From Lycorma delicatula (taxonomy: Eukaryota > Arthropoda > Insecta > Hemiptera > Fulgoridae), in assembly GCF_047948215.1 (NCBI RefSeq), contig NC_134458.1:134915571-134979570 (forward strand): a stretch of DNA of 64,000 nt. The letters are read 5' to 3'. This document shows positions 20,911 through 31,864 of this stretch, piece by piece (position 1 is the stretch's first letter; the number at the start of each line of letters is the position of its first letter). The position numbers and the translations under genes are program-made. A model generated the notes under the pieces. It saw nothing but the letters and a program-made list of their open reading frames with translations, was not told where the DNA came from and did not search any database.

Positions 20911-22245
20911 ACAGAAAATATGTTGTAAATATGCGTTTGCAAATTTATTTATATGTGGTTTGTCATAAGGCTACTCGAAGCAATACTTTTTACGGAATAC
21001 AGTATTTGTATAAAACGCACCATTTTAATATTTAAGGCTAACGTAATTTTATTTTCCTTTTGTGCCAATAGTTAAGTTATATGTTGTTTCAACAGAAAAA
21101 TAAATAAAAACAAAAATAAAATGCCGTTTAATAAAAAATGTTTTATGATAATTTTTTTTTTTTTTTTAATATTCAACGTAAATAATATAACTGCTAGTTA
21201 CAGCATATAGGCTAGTTACACGGCAGGCACTAGTGCGTAACATTTCCCGCCACTGATCACTCAATGTACCAAAACTTTAAAAAGTTAAATAGGAAATAAT
21301 GTAAGAAATTGTTTTTGCCTGTTTGAAAAAAATATTATTATATCGTTACAAATAAATATGTATTATACCATTAAATACAATGCAACCTTAAACGTGAATC
21401 GTTATTAAAATATTTAGACGTGATTACAAACGGTTAATAATTTATATTCCTGATACAATTGCTTAATAAAAAAAGTTTACGTTTTTTTTTTCTATTATAT
21501 AAAAGTCGATTTTAAATAAAATAATGCTACTTTTTGGAACCTGTACCATGATGAGGATTAGTATAAAACAAATTTTTATTATGATACAGATGTTCAACCA
21601 ATCAAAAGCCTTTTCAACCATTGACCAATCAGAAGCGGGTATTGTTTAATGTATCAGCTTTTTTTTTTTTACTTTGATTTTAATCCGATTTGGTAGTAAC
21701 AAGCAGATGTTAATAATTAACTTCAAATTATTTGAAAGTACACCAATAGGTAACTAAGTTTCTACATTACGCTGCTTATTATCCTTTTGTTAATTATGCC
21801 GAATTCTGAGGAAGAAATGTCTTCAACGCCGATCGATATTAAATAAGGCAGAACTTATGACTAATAACATATTGCAACAGAAATATATTGATTAATGTAT
21901 TTTTGAAAAATTAAAAAAAGTATTCTGTGAACAATGTATTTTATCATTTATTTAAATCAATAATCCCAGTATTTTCTCAGCTGTTGAAAAAGTACGGTAT
22001 GCAACTCTATAATGACAATTAATGCACTTCGCGTAAATTATGTTTTTTACTCATTATATTTAAGTAAAAATTAAGTACAACTGCTCGTATTAGATATTAT
22101 TCCTAAACGATTTGTATGTTTTTTTCACAAAGTTTGATAACTTAGTGAAAACGTTCTTAAAATAGGGTGAAAAGTATCGTTTAACGGGTCATATACATTT
22201 AGATAACCACTTTAATTTAATTTAATGGTAGTCGGGTATCTAGAG
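20911..22245. other. AT-rich spacer left of the hAT element
   Basis: No gene is seen. Contains poly-A/T runs and a doubled motif 'caaccaatcaaaagccttttcaacca' / 'ttgaccaatcagaagc' near 21595-21640. The 8 bases atctagag at 22238-22245 are the left target-site copy of the hAT insertion. Confidence 0.6.
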
Positions 22246-22479
22246 CAGGGCTTCTTAAACTTTTTTATATAGCGACCCCCTTCAAGCTTACGAAATTTTA
22301 AACGACCCCCTCCTCCATATAATGAAATATATATTAACCGTAGATGTAGATGTAATATCGCACTATTTTACAATGTAAATAAAATAAGGATTAAAGAATA
22401 CGTACCCATTCATTTCACATATATATAATTGGAAACGTTGACGGGATATCGGTCGTAATAAAACACAATAAATAGAATG

Positions 22480-22613
22480 ACATAAAACTATATATATATT
22501 TATTCAATAGAAAAAATAAACTTTTGTAACAATTTTTTTATAAGAAAACATAAAACTATATCTATATATTCAATAGAAAAAATAAACTTTTGTAACAATT
22601 TTTTTAATAAAAA
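22480..22613. repeat. Tandem duplication at the 3' end of the hAT ORF
   Basis: Two units of about 66-68 bp (22480-22547 and 22548-22613) begin acataaaactata and contain the identical block caatagaaaaaataaacttt. The duplication extends the reading frame, so KKLLQKFIFSIE appears twice at the protein C-terminus. Differences between units are few. Confidence 0.92.
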
Positions 22614-24500
22614 CATATTATTAACATCAAACAATAAATGTGACGGATGCGATTGTTTATTTTTACACAAATAATTAAATCTAGGCTCAATTTGAGTTAG
22701 TGCAGATCGTAATAAATTTTCAACGTTTATTAAAGTTGAACGGTATTTTGATTTTATGTAAGTTAATGTGGAAAAGGCTGATTCACATAAATATGTTGTA
22801 CAAAATGGCAGTAATTTGTTCATTGCCATTTCCGATAGTAGGGGATATTCTGATTTGATTTCTATCCAAAATTCATGCACAGGCACTTGAGAAAATCTAA
22901 GTCGCAAGGTAGTATTACTTGTTAATTCGGCAAATTCTTCTTCTGCTTTTAAGTTTAAAAAATTAATTTCTTCCATTTCAATTGAAAATGGATTGCAAAT
23001 CCATTGTTGTGTATCGATATCATTGGGAAAATACCTATGCATGTAAACTTCCATATCCTTCAAATGATTAACTATAATTTTTGTTATAGGAGTATCTTTT
23101 TTTGAAATATTGTTACTAATTATATACTCGTCAGTAAATGGAAACATTTCGAGCGATCCACTTTCCACTCTGTTCTTCCATATAAGAATTTTTTTAACAA
23201 AGGCCTCAAGTTTATTTTTTAACATAAACATATTAACGCAGACTCCCTGCATTGATAAATTCATATCATTGATTTTATCAAAAATATCTGCCAAATAGCA
23301 TAGCTTGAGAAGCCATAAATTATCTTGAAAATAATCGGCCAAATTAGAATTTTGCTCTGTTAAAAATATAAGAACTTCATCTTTTAAAGTTAATAATCGT
23401 TTCAAACTTCGACCTTTTGATAGCCACCTAACTTCAGCATGTAACAATAAACTTGTATAATCCGAATCCATATCAATGCACAAATTTTTAAACAATCGAC
23501 TATTAAGTGCTCGACTTTTAATAAAGTTAATGATTTTGACTGCATCAAAAAACACAGTGTTTAATTCTGGTGCAATTTTTTTAACAACAAGTGCCTCTCG
23601 GTGAATCATACAATGTGTAAATGTAATATTATCATTTCCAGCTTTAACAAATGCTGTAAAACCAAGATCTTGTCCGGTCATTGCTGCAGCACCGTCCGTG
23701 CACACACCAACACAATTTTTCCAATTTAATCCTTCTTTTTCAAAAAACTCATTTACTTTTTTATATATATCTTTTCCACGAGTATGACCTTCCAGAGGAC
23801 GACAAAACAGTATATCTTCATGAATGCTTCCCTCATAAATATATCTTACAAAAAGTAACAACTGTGCCATTTTTGAAATGTCTGTCGACTCGTCCAGTTG
23901 TATTGCAAACTTTGAGCTGTCTTTAAGCCTCATAAGAAGCTGTTGAAATTGATCATTGCTAATGTCTGAAATTCTTTTGGACACAGTGTCATTTGATAAT
24001 GGAATTTTACTAATTTCAGCAGCATACTGTTTTCCATGAACAATTTCAGACATTCTTATAGCTGCAGGTAGTAAAAGTTGCTCTCCAATAGTAAAAGGCT
24101 TTTTCGTTTTTGCTATCAAATACGAAACTTCATACGATGCCAATAGATATTTATCATTCAAAGTAACATACTTCTCCAAAGTGTTCTTTTCTTTATTTGA
24201 TGTTTGCAAAAGACGCTCAAAATATTCTATTGGCTTTTTTGATAACGTTGCATGTTTAGTATTCAAATGTCGTTGCAGTTTTGACGGTTTCGTGCTTTCT
24301 GCAGCCAAAACTTCTTTGCAAATTAAGCACACTGGTTGTTCTTCATTGTTGTGAGAAGAGCATGTGAAGCCATACTGCAAATATGATTCGTCATATTTTC
24401 TTTTTTTTGTTTTGCTAGAAGTCGGATTTGAAGCACTGCAACTTGGTTGTGACGGCGTGGCAGACTTATTAGTTGGAATTTTAATTAGCCATTTATCCAT
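22500..24500 (-). CDS. hAT-family transposase with BED zinc finger
   Basis: A 666-residue cut-and-paste transposase acting on the TIRs of its own element. In order: basic N-terminus (TKKRKYDE, about 31-38); BED-type zinc finger with C58, C61, H78 and H83; catalytic domain with LDES at 202-205 (first Asp D203), CTDGAAAMTG at 267-276 (second Asp D269), the THCMIHREAL Cys/His pair at 296-305, and VRWLSKGRSL near 357-366; C-terminal dimerisation region with LCESAFSTL at 571-579 (E573 fits the catalytic Glu position). The ATG at 24498-24500 is chosen because MDKWLI directly precedes the BED region. It resembles ZBED5/FAM200/SCAND3-like proteins, which are domesticated Buster relatives. Odd point: the last 14 or so residues are a duplicate of an earlier C-terminal segment (see tandem repeat). 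Confidence 0.95.
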   Translation of the reverse strand: MDKWLIKIPTNKSATPSQPSCSASNPTSSKTKKRKYDESYLQYGFTCSSHNNEEQPVCLICKEVLAAESTKPSKLQRHLNTKHATLSKKPIEYFERLLQTSNKEKNTLEKYVTLNDKYLLASYEVSYLIAKTKKPFTIGEQLLLPAAIRMSEIVHGKQYAAEISKIPLSNDTVSKRISDISNDQFQQLLMRLKDSSKFAIQLDESTDISKMAQLLLFVRYIYEGSIHEDILFCRPLEGHTRGKDIYKKVNEFFEKEGLNWKNCVGVCTDGAAAMTGQDLGFTAFVKAGNDNITFTHCMIHREALVVKKIAPELNTVFFDAVKIINFIKSRALNSRLFKNLCIDMDSDYTSLLLHAEVRWLSKGRSLKRLLTLKDEVLIFLTEQNSNLADYFQDNLWLLKLCYLADIFDKINDMNLSMQGVCVNMFMLKNKLEAFVKKILIWKNRVESGSLEMFPFTDEYIISNNISKKDTPITKIIVNHLKDMEVYMHRYFPNDIDTQQWICNPFSIEMEEINFLNLKAEEEFAELTSNTTLRLRFSQVPVHEFWIEIKSEYPLLSEMAMNKLLPFCTTYLCESAFSTLTYIKSKYRSTLINVENLLRSALTQIEPRFNYLCKNKQSHPSHLLFDVNNMFLLKKLLQKFIFSIEYIDIVLCFLIKKLLQKFIFSIE

Positions 24501-25232
24501 GATGGTTAAATAATAATAAATAATTAAACAAAATGTAGTTGAACTTTAACGTAATAATTAAAAACACCAACTGAAAATTACACAGTAAATACACACATGT
24601 CACTACGAAGACAAAGCTGAGTCCAAACTGAAGTACAAACAGAAAAATAACTACACTCGAATCTTTACCAGTGCAATGACAACAAATTACGATCAGATCA
24701 ACCCCGACGCATGGCGTGTTCAAAGTGTGCAGCGCACAAAGGCACCGTATCACAAAGACGCCGAAAAAGAAGCTTTCATTTAATTTTTTTTATTATTCTT
24801 TTATAAAAATAATATGCCGATTCGCCTAGCCTAGCTTGATTATGCTTCCGTATTGTACGTGTAAGCTGTAAGGCGACACGGCGTCTGGGTACTTATAATC
24901 ACTAAGTTATCTTGCAAACACTGACGCCGGCGGCCAGACATCAATGTCGAACGTTCAGTTGAAAATCGAGGAGCGCGTTGTATTTATTATTTTAAATGCT
25001 ACTTCCATATTTTCATTTATAGGCCCTACATAACAGTTTTGCATTGCCACTTTTTTCAAAAAATAGTTATAATAAAACTACAATAGTATTTTGTATGATT
25101 TTTATTTGTATTTATATTTGTACGTAGTGTGTATACTAATTTTAAAATTTTATTTATAATGATTGAAAAGTATCAGATCTTTGCGACCTCCTTTCAGTAG
25201 TCTCGCGACCCCCCTGGGGGTCGCGACCCACA
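24501..25232 (-). promoter_or_regulatory. hAT 5' region (putative promoter and sub-terminal repeats)
   Basis: This 0.7-kb stretch lies upstream of the transposase ATG inside the element. It holds a GC-richer patch at 24840-24980 and the sub-terminal gcgacccc palindrome near 25200-25232. A short open frame here (24753-24493) has no domain. Promoter function is inferred from position only. Confidence 0.4.
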
Positions 25233-25247
25233 GTTTAAGAAGCCCTG

Positions 25248-25489
25248 ATCTAGAGGGCTGCCAGGCCCTCTACATATTCTCTTCCGTAAAAACTGTAGAT
25301 GAAAACAAAGACTGGAAGTTGTAATAAGGATAGCGGATATATAGTGAGTAACCTTCGTGTTGAGATTAAGATTACCAAAGAACAGGAAGGAATGAAGATA
25401 ATATTAATGATCAGTAGACGGAAATTATTATTGATCAAATTACTGATATCAGATTATTTATAATAAATTTTTTTTAAATCTGTCAAAAT
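25248..25489. other. Spacer right of the hAT element
   Basis: Begins with the right target-site copy atctagag (25248-25255). No gene is visible. Confidence 0.6.
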
Positions 25490-25790
25490 ATCTTTTTACC
25501 GACTTTTCCAAGAAAAGTACGGTATTACTTTCGGTGCATGGTGGGATTGTATCTTCTTTTTCGTTTTGAGGTTGAGGAATAAAAGATATCATTCACTTAA
25601 GATGTAATTAACTTTTTCTTTGTACGAAATTTAGATATGCTGTAGTAGCGTATTTGTAGTCGTGCATGTGATGATGATTGGTTGAATTATTCTTCAGTTA
25701 CGCTCAATTTAAGGTCGATAACATGCAACATTACTTCAGTTTGAGGTTATGTGACCACGATTACGTGATCGTGCAGCTCGTAAACAAGAA
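25490..25790 (+). repeat. Dispersed repeat 'ttaccgactttt', copy 1
   Basis: The text starts 'ttaccgacttttccaagaaa' followed by 'tattactttcggt' and includes 'tttagatatgctgtagtagc' and 'gctcaatttaaggtcg'. The same ordered blocks appear at 30020-30260 ('ttttagatatgctctagtag', 'gctcaatttatggtcgg') and, for the first part only, at 38135-38265. No coding potential; it is an unclassified interspersed repeat. Confidence 0.8.
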
Positions 25791-25870
25791 AAAAATTAAA
25801 GCAACAAATTTTTTTAAAGAAGAAATATTTTTTTTAAAGGTATGTTTTGATTATTGACAGTTTTATTCTA

Positions 25871-27017
25871 CAGTGTTCAAAAAGTGACGCAGCCTTATGA
25901 GAAAATGAGTAAGTTACAATAGTTGTTGAAAGTGACCTCCATTGTGCAATTCATATAATTGAATACGAAACTGCATGCTCTTAAATACACATTGTACGTT
26001 TGTACGTTTGAATTGCAGCGATACATCGTTCAATTTCATTAGTTCGGGAATTTGCTGTGCAAGAGAGGCTTAGTTTTGTAAGCAACATCCTTAAGGTATC
26101 TCTACAAGAAAAAGCCAGGATGGGATAAATCAGTAGACCGAGGGGTCACAACCCTTTCGAGATCACTTGTCCGTGAAAACACTGATCCAATAAAGTCATA
26201 GTGTTGTTGGCCATATGAGCCGTAGCATTATCCTGCTGAAATCATTTGTACTGTAGCCGATCTGCAGGTATAGTGTTTATTATTGTTTCACCATTTGTAT
26301 GTAGCGCTAACTGTCCACTGCGCCATGAAAGAATGTCGTGAATATTCGCCTACGTGAAATTGGAAACCAAACACCCACATTTGTCCGTGCAGAGGAGACT
26401 CGTGCAACTGATGTGGATTTTCCGTACACCAAATGCACAGTACCCATTCTTCTCATTCACGTATCCATAGAGATGAAACTTTGCGTCGTCAGATCAAAAC
26501 CAATCGTCGAGTTCTTCTCCATCCGGCGTTACAGACGACTTGAACTACTGACAGAAAGCTAAACGTTTTCCAGTGTCTGCAGGTAACAAGTCGTGAACGA
26601 CACGAATTCTGTACGGATGCATCTTTAAACACTTGCGCAATGCCATGTGGGCACTACCAACGGAGTGACCAGACCGGCTAGATAGGTGTCACACAGACTT
26701 CTTGAAACTAACAGAATATGCAGCTTGAATGACCAAGGTTTCTGGTGTTAGCACTTTAGGTCGACCACGTTTGGCTGCATATGCCACATTCCTTGTCTCT
26801 TAGAACTTGTACAGCCGTTTGAGGGAGAACTTGTTTGGTGCACCACACCATACTTTTCTGTGAAGTCATTCTGGGTCTGGGCATAACTGGAACATCTAAT
26901 GTGTTGGGAAACAATGAATATTCTCTGTTGCAGTGTGTAACTAATTTTTCCTCAATTAAACCAGCAAAAAAAGAAGGAAACATTCTTTAATAAGATTGCG
27001 TCACTTTCTGAACACTC
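25871..27017 (-). mobile_element. Tc1/mariner-type element with short TIRs
   Basis: The left end cagtgttcaaaaagtgacgc follows TA (25869-25870). The right end (26998-27017), in reverse complement, reads gagtgttcagaaagtgacgc. Length is about 1.15 kb. The minus strand carries a decayed transposase: FFAGLIEEKLVTHCNREYS (N-terminus), GPPKVLTPETL-like text, then DWFWSDDAKFHLYGYVN (first catalytic Asp region), NPHGE-equivalent section lost, and FQQDNATAHMANNTM (second Asp). The third Asp region is barely recognisable (LLIYPILAFSCRD). Multiple frameshifts. Confidence 0.85.
26756..26983 (-). pseudogene. N-terminal remnant of the 25.9-kb transposase
   Basis: This 75-codon frame begins MFPSFFAGLIEEKLVTH and includes PNTLDVPVMPRPRMTSQ and VLPQTAVQVLRDKECGI. 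It lies just inside the right TIR, as expected for the start of a minus-strand transposase. It is interrupted before the second DNA-binding helix. Confidence 0.7.
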
Positions 27018-29000
27018 TTTTTTTATAAAACTATGATCATCAAAACTTAGTTCATCAGTTGTTTCTGATGACCTAAGGGGGCTATTTGGAGTTCTGTTCG
27101 TAAGACTTAAAACTAGCATTTTTCTGTATATGTATTGTACTCGCTCAGTACGTTTCGATAAATTAGATTTTTATTTATTTTATCATCAAAAAAATAAATT
27201 TTTTATAACAGTTACTTAACCCAATATTTCTTAAATAAGATTTTTGTAAGCTTTTTCTAATAAGAATTTTTTAAATAAATTTGTTTATAAAACAGCTGGG
27301 TAGTAAATTTTTATTTTTTAGATAATTTTTGTAAATTCTGATTCATTTGTTAGTAAATTTCTACTCACTGGATTTTTTTAACGCATTACTGTATTTATAT
27401 TTATTGCGTCATACGTATGTTTTGATAATCTTTTTAATTTTACTGAAATCATTTATTTTTTTATATTTTTATTTTTTTATTTTGTGTGACATCCATTCAG
27501 CATTAGAATCTTTCATCCGTAAGTATGATAGATTCATTTTTTTTTAATTATCCGGATTTCTGACTATTCGGATTCGGACTTATAAAAGAAGTCAGTCCGG
27601 ATAATCGACGTTCCACTATATCAGAAGTTGGTCGAATCAGGAACAAATGAGAACGTGTTTTTAAGGCAATGAAGATATCTCCTTGACTGCAATTCTTTTC
27701 ACACGTCGAAGAAAAGTAGAAACCATCAGTCTAAAATAAAAGATTTTATCAAAAATCGTTAATAGATATGTTCTGCCTAAAAATAAAAATCCTTATTGTT
27801 AAATTTCATAAAGATCGGAAAATTTATTTGACCATGGCTAGCTTCGCTCGATCAACTACTAAATCTGTTTCATTCAAACTGTTCCCTTAAATTCTGTTTA
27901 GCAAGGGCCTGTATAATTGTGAGAAAATGTTTCCCTTCGAACTCCCCAAGACTCCTATTGATTGTCATTAACAAAAAAAGTATTCCACTGCTAAACCTTA
28001 AAATTTAGGCCAAGAATACATTTTTAACGTATACTACGAGTATATGATGAAGTAAGACTTGTTTAATAAATAACATTTTATAAGACTAGGTGCAGATCTA
28101 AGTTCCTAATCTCGTAAACTTGTCATCATGAAAAATTAAATTTTTTTAAAAGCTATTTCTGATGAATTAAAATCGTTGGGAATGTTTGAAGAGCTTTTCA
28201 TAAAATTTAAAACATGTTTTTCTGTGTGCATTACTCACTCAGTATTTCATTAATCCTTTATTGATTTAATTTTATTTATTTCAGCATCAATGGATTGTTG
28301 CCATAAAAAAAATCATTTAAATGTATAAATTTTCTGATCAATGGTAACTATTAACACTGATAAACATAATTTTTGTTACCTAACATGTGATACATGATTT
28401 TAATCTTTTTCTTTATACTAAAAACGCATATGAACTCAGAATCTTTCTATCAGCCACCATTTTTGAAAAATTTTTAAATTTTAATCGAAGGATTTTTTTC
28501 ATTTTTCAACGTATAGTTAGCATTTTAAGCTCCTATATTGTTTTTTGTTAGTTCATTTTTTATTGTTTAACTTAGATATGATGATTTCAAAATATGTGAC
28601 TATGATATGATTTAATTCTTTGTCTAGTATTGTTTATTTATAGCTTACAAATTATGTTAACAAAGTTAACATACTGAAGAGTGAGCCTTCATGGACAAGA
28701 TTAAACAAATCTGTGCAGGTCAAAACATGTAGCTGACAAAACAGCTATATTGTTTAATATTAAGTTGTTTAATAATATATTAAGCACTGGATTTAGGAAT
28801 GAATTGAATTTGTTCAGTCTTATTGCTGTGTTAATTTGGTTAACAGTACAGTGTTTTAATGTCTCGAAATTGCGTAAATGATGTGGATGCCTTTAGTTAT
28901 GTATGTGGTTAGTTTACCGTAAAATGAAATAGAAAGAAAATTACATGTTTAATTTTTAAAAAAAACATTTTTAATCATTTTCTTTTTGTTTTTTTTTACC
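27018..29000. other. AT-rich spacer with pogo-like end
   Basis: No gene is supported. The + strand frame open at 27347-27547 is Phe/Leu/Ile-rich and has no motif. A pogo/Tigger-like end occurs at about 27540-27617 (listed next). Confidence 0.55.
27545..27617. repeat. Pogo/Tigger-like terminal inverted repeat remnant
   Basis: The end tccggataatcgacgttcca (27596-27615), in reverse complement tggaacgtcgattatccgga, resembles the terminal repeats of pogo-type elements, which typically read cagtggaacctcgattatcc. A partial inverted copy, attatccgga, lies 40 bases to the left with actgact-like text. No transposase is nearby, so this is at most a relic or a MITE end. Confidence 0.45.
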
Positions 29001-29100
29001 ATTTGGTGTACCTATGGTTTGGCGTGAAACAAAGAATTATGTAACCGATTGTTACTTTTGTTTTACAAGTGTCTGGAATTTCTAAAAAATCTAAACATTT

Positions 29101-29995
29101 GTGAAATATCCTTCATTGCAATCTGCAATCACGCCTGTATCTCACAGTGAAATTATTCCAGTTCCTGAGCCACCTGTGAATGTACGTTACGAAAGCAGCG
29201 ATGAAGAATCAGGCAGTACTGAAGAATACAGCAATCATTTTTATTTTAAATTATCATCCAATAAGACACAACTTCTATCACAAGTTGAATTAAATGATTT
29301 GGTTAGGGATTAACATTTATCAAAAAATCAAGCTGAACTGTTACGATCAAGACTGCAAGGTTGCAATGTACTTCAAAACATACAAAAATTTCGGGCTTTT
29401 AAAGCCGACAAAAAGAACTTTCTCAGTACTTTATTGATGAAAATAATTTTGTTTATTGCACAAATATTGATGAGCTTATGTTGCAGTTAGGGCAATTTCA
29501 TAAACCTGAGGACTGGTGCATTTTCATAGATTGGTCCAAGTATAGTTTACATGTGGTTCTACTACACAACGGTAACAAATATCCTTCGATACAAATCGCT
29601 TGTGGTATTAATTTGAAAGAGACATACGATGAGATGAAAGACGTTCTTGAGAGAATAAATTATAAAAAACATATCTGGAACATATGTGGTGATTTGAAGG
29701 TTATAGCTATTTAGTTAGGCATGCAGTTGGTTTTGATAGGCAGGCTATACTAAGTACAATTGTGCTTTCTTTGCGAATGGGACAGCTGAGTTACGGATAA
29801 ACATTATGTTACCAAAGATTGGAAGAAACGAGACACTCCAAATGGGGTAAATATTATTAATGAGCCTTTGGTTGAACCAAAAAAAATATTTTTACCCCCT
29901 CACCATATCAAGCTAAGACTAACGACAAATTTTGTAAAAGCAATGAAGAACGATAGTCCCGAATTTTTTTACACCAGGCAGAAATTTTGAATGTA
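29101..29995 (+). pseudogene. Decayed multicopy arthropod protein (possible transposase-like)
   Basis: In-frame pieces on the plus strand follow in order: YESSDEESGSTEEYS (acidic N-terminus), FKLSSNKTQLLSQVELNDLVRD, then HLSKNQAELLRSRLQGCNVL, then WCIFIDWSKYSLHVVLLHNG and YPSIQIACGINLKETYDEMK (29478-29714), ICGDLKVIAI, then FANGTAELRINI in a shifted frame and FLPPHHIKLRLTTNFVKAM near 29890. I recognise these blocks from memory as a long uncharacterised protein found in very many copies in arthropod genomes, but do not know an agreed name. The copy has stops and shifts and ends near 29995, so it is dead. Repeated occurrence suggests a mobile origin; I cannot name the superfamily. Confidence 0.65.
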
Positions 29996-30019
29996 AGTAA
30001 AGGAAAGGTTAAAAAAGGT

Positions 30020-30260
30020 CAAATACTTTTACTTTTTTACTATTAATTTCGGTCACATGGTGGAAGTCGGGGTGAAAATGAATTTTTTTTAATCGAAAAA
30101 TTTGTGGCTCTAAAATCTCCAAAACTACTAGATAAATTCGTTGAATTTTAGATATGCTCTAGTAGTTTATCTGAAGTTGTACATGTAAAAATCTAACGAA
30201 GACTGTGGGAGTCGTTCTTGAGTTATGCTCAATTTATGGTCGGAAAAAAATTGAGGTTTC
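30020..30260 (+). repeat. Dispersed repeat 'ttaccgactttt', copy 2
   Basis: Shares 'ttagatatgct', 'gtagt..atctgaagttgtacatgt'-type blocks and 'gctcaatttatggtcgg' with copy 1 at 25490-25790 and begins directly after the pseudogene at 29101-29995. Confidence 0.75.
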
Positions 30261-31860
30261 TTGACTATGTAGTAGTGTATTTTTTGTACTAAAGTATTAT
30301 CAGAGGAAAATAATGTAGCTATTTCTTCTTATAATTAACAAAAGAATAATCGAAATCGATAAATTTAATCATGATTTAAGCTTAAAAATGATAAATAATA
30401 GTATAAAAGTATAACATACTTCGTCGGTTTGAAAACATCTTCCTTACTTTTAAACCTATTTTCTAAAATTGTATATAAAATAACAAAAAATGATCTTTTT
30501 TGTTTATAGTGTCCTTTTTTTATTTATTTATGAAAAGTTAGTGTATATAACTGATCTATAAACTTACCTAATTTTTGTTTATTGGCTTTCGACCGCGTTT
30601 TCGAGAGGTAAGCCAGTCAAAGCTCGAAGGTTGTAATTATTAATTACGCGTATATGCATATATATATATATATAACTTTATAAGTTATATATAACTATAT
30701 AACTATATATTATTTTAAAGGTATAAATTACTGTGTTATTTAAACGGTATTACCTTGACCAGTTTTTATTTTATAAAAAGTGGTAATGGTTATTAATTTT
30801 TTTTTTAAGTGTATTTTGTTAATATAATGTTCGATTTTGCTTATAAATGTGTGTTTTGTGTTTGGTCCAATTTTTTTATTTTTTATTTACTTATCTTTCT
30901 TTTTTTGAATGTAATTAATTGATTGCATTGAAATAGCTCATAAAATTCGAACTGCAATTGACATTTCACATAACATTTTAGGTTATATGATATTAAAAGA
31001 TATAGTTCTATACTCTCTTTTTCTATTACTTGGATAACCAAAGACAACATCTAACACTGAGCTGTAAAATATCGTAAAAAATGGTATTAAATAATACATT
31101 AAACCCCTTTTTATGCATTATTTTTTTAAAACCTCGTTAAATCATGATAAAACATGTGTTTAATACTTATTAAATATTTAAAAATATTTATTAAAATAAA
31201 ATGCAGAAAAACGCAATTTTTAAGTCCTGTAACTTTTTAATCCCTATAATTACGATTTTTTCATCTCCTTTAATTACTATGAAATATTTTTAAAGAGAAG
31301 GTGATTGAGATAAATTAAATTATACGCTTTTCTGTCTTTACCGTTATCAAATAAAAGGTCGTTTTGTCAGGAGATCGGCATTTTATAATTTTTTTTATTA
31401 CTATGGAGTTTTTAATTTATTGCTATAAAAAATCATTTTATATTAATAACTGGTAATGGAGATACCAATTTAATAAAAAAATGGTGGCTTACCATTCTTT
31501 TTACAATACCGGATTAAAAAAAAATAATAATACCAATTCAAGTCGGCTAAAAATTAAAAACAACTTTCTTACGAAATCTTAATCTGGTGTTGACTTAAAA
31601 AATATAAAATTTAAGGAATTTAATGGTTTTTTTTTATTTTTTAAGTTGGCAGACCTACAAAAAAACCTGTTCTCCAAGAAACGCAAACTATGATAAAACA
31701 GGCTCTTGATAAATAAAATAAAAGGAGTGCAGAATGATTACTATTGTTCTGAGCTAGGATTGTCTTGGATACAGGAATATATTTTCTTTTATTTGAAGTT
31801 TTCCCCAATTATAATTTTCTTGGTTTTTTTTTTTGCGGAAATATTGGAATGATTTCTGAC
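30261..31860. other. AT-rich spacer
   Basis: No gene is seen. Contains an AT dinucleotide run near 30656-30675 and GC-richer text at 30585-30640 ('gaccgcgttttcgagaggta') which may be a transposon fragment I cannot classify. Confidence 0.55.
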
Positions 31861-31864
31861 CTAA

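Larger units (their letters stand above)
22246..25247 (-). mobile_element. hAT transposon, Buster-like, complete
   Basis: The element starts cagggcttcttaaac (22246-22260) and ends with its exact reverse complement gtttaagaagccctg (25233-25247). Both sides carry the same 8 bases, atctagag (22238-22245 and 25248-25255), a perfect target duplication. Its central TA fits the nnnTAnnn preference described for Buster-type hATs. Sub-terminal 'gcgaccccc' blocks are present at both ends, with a strong palindrome at the right end (gggggtcgcgaccc region). It encodes one intact transposase on the minus strand. The length of 3.0 kb and undamaged features suggest a young insertion. Confidence 0.96.

Noticed and set aside
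23110..23926. Plus-strand frames within the hAT transposase
   Set aside because: Antisense to an intact, domain-complete 666-codon gene.
24493..24753. 86-codon minus-strand frame upstream of the hAT transposase
   Set aside because: Overlaps the transposase start in another frame and has no conserved features; likely 5' UTR of the element.
30585..30640. GC-richer patch considered as a promoter or transposon end
   Set aside because: No paired end, target duplication or coding sequence could be linked to it.
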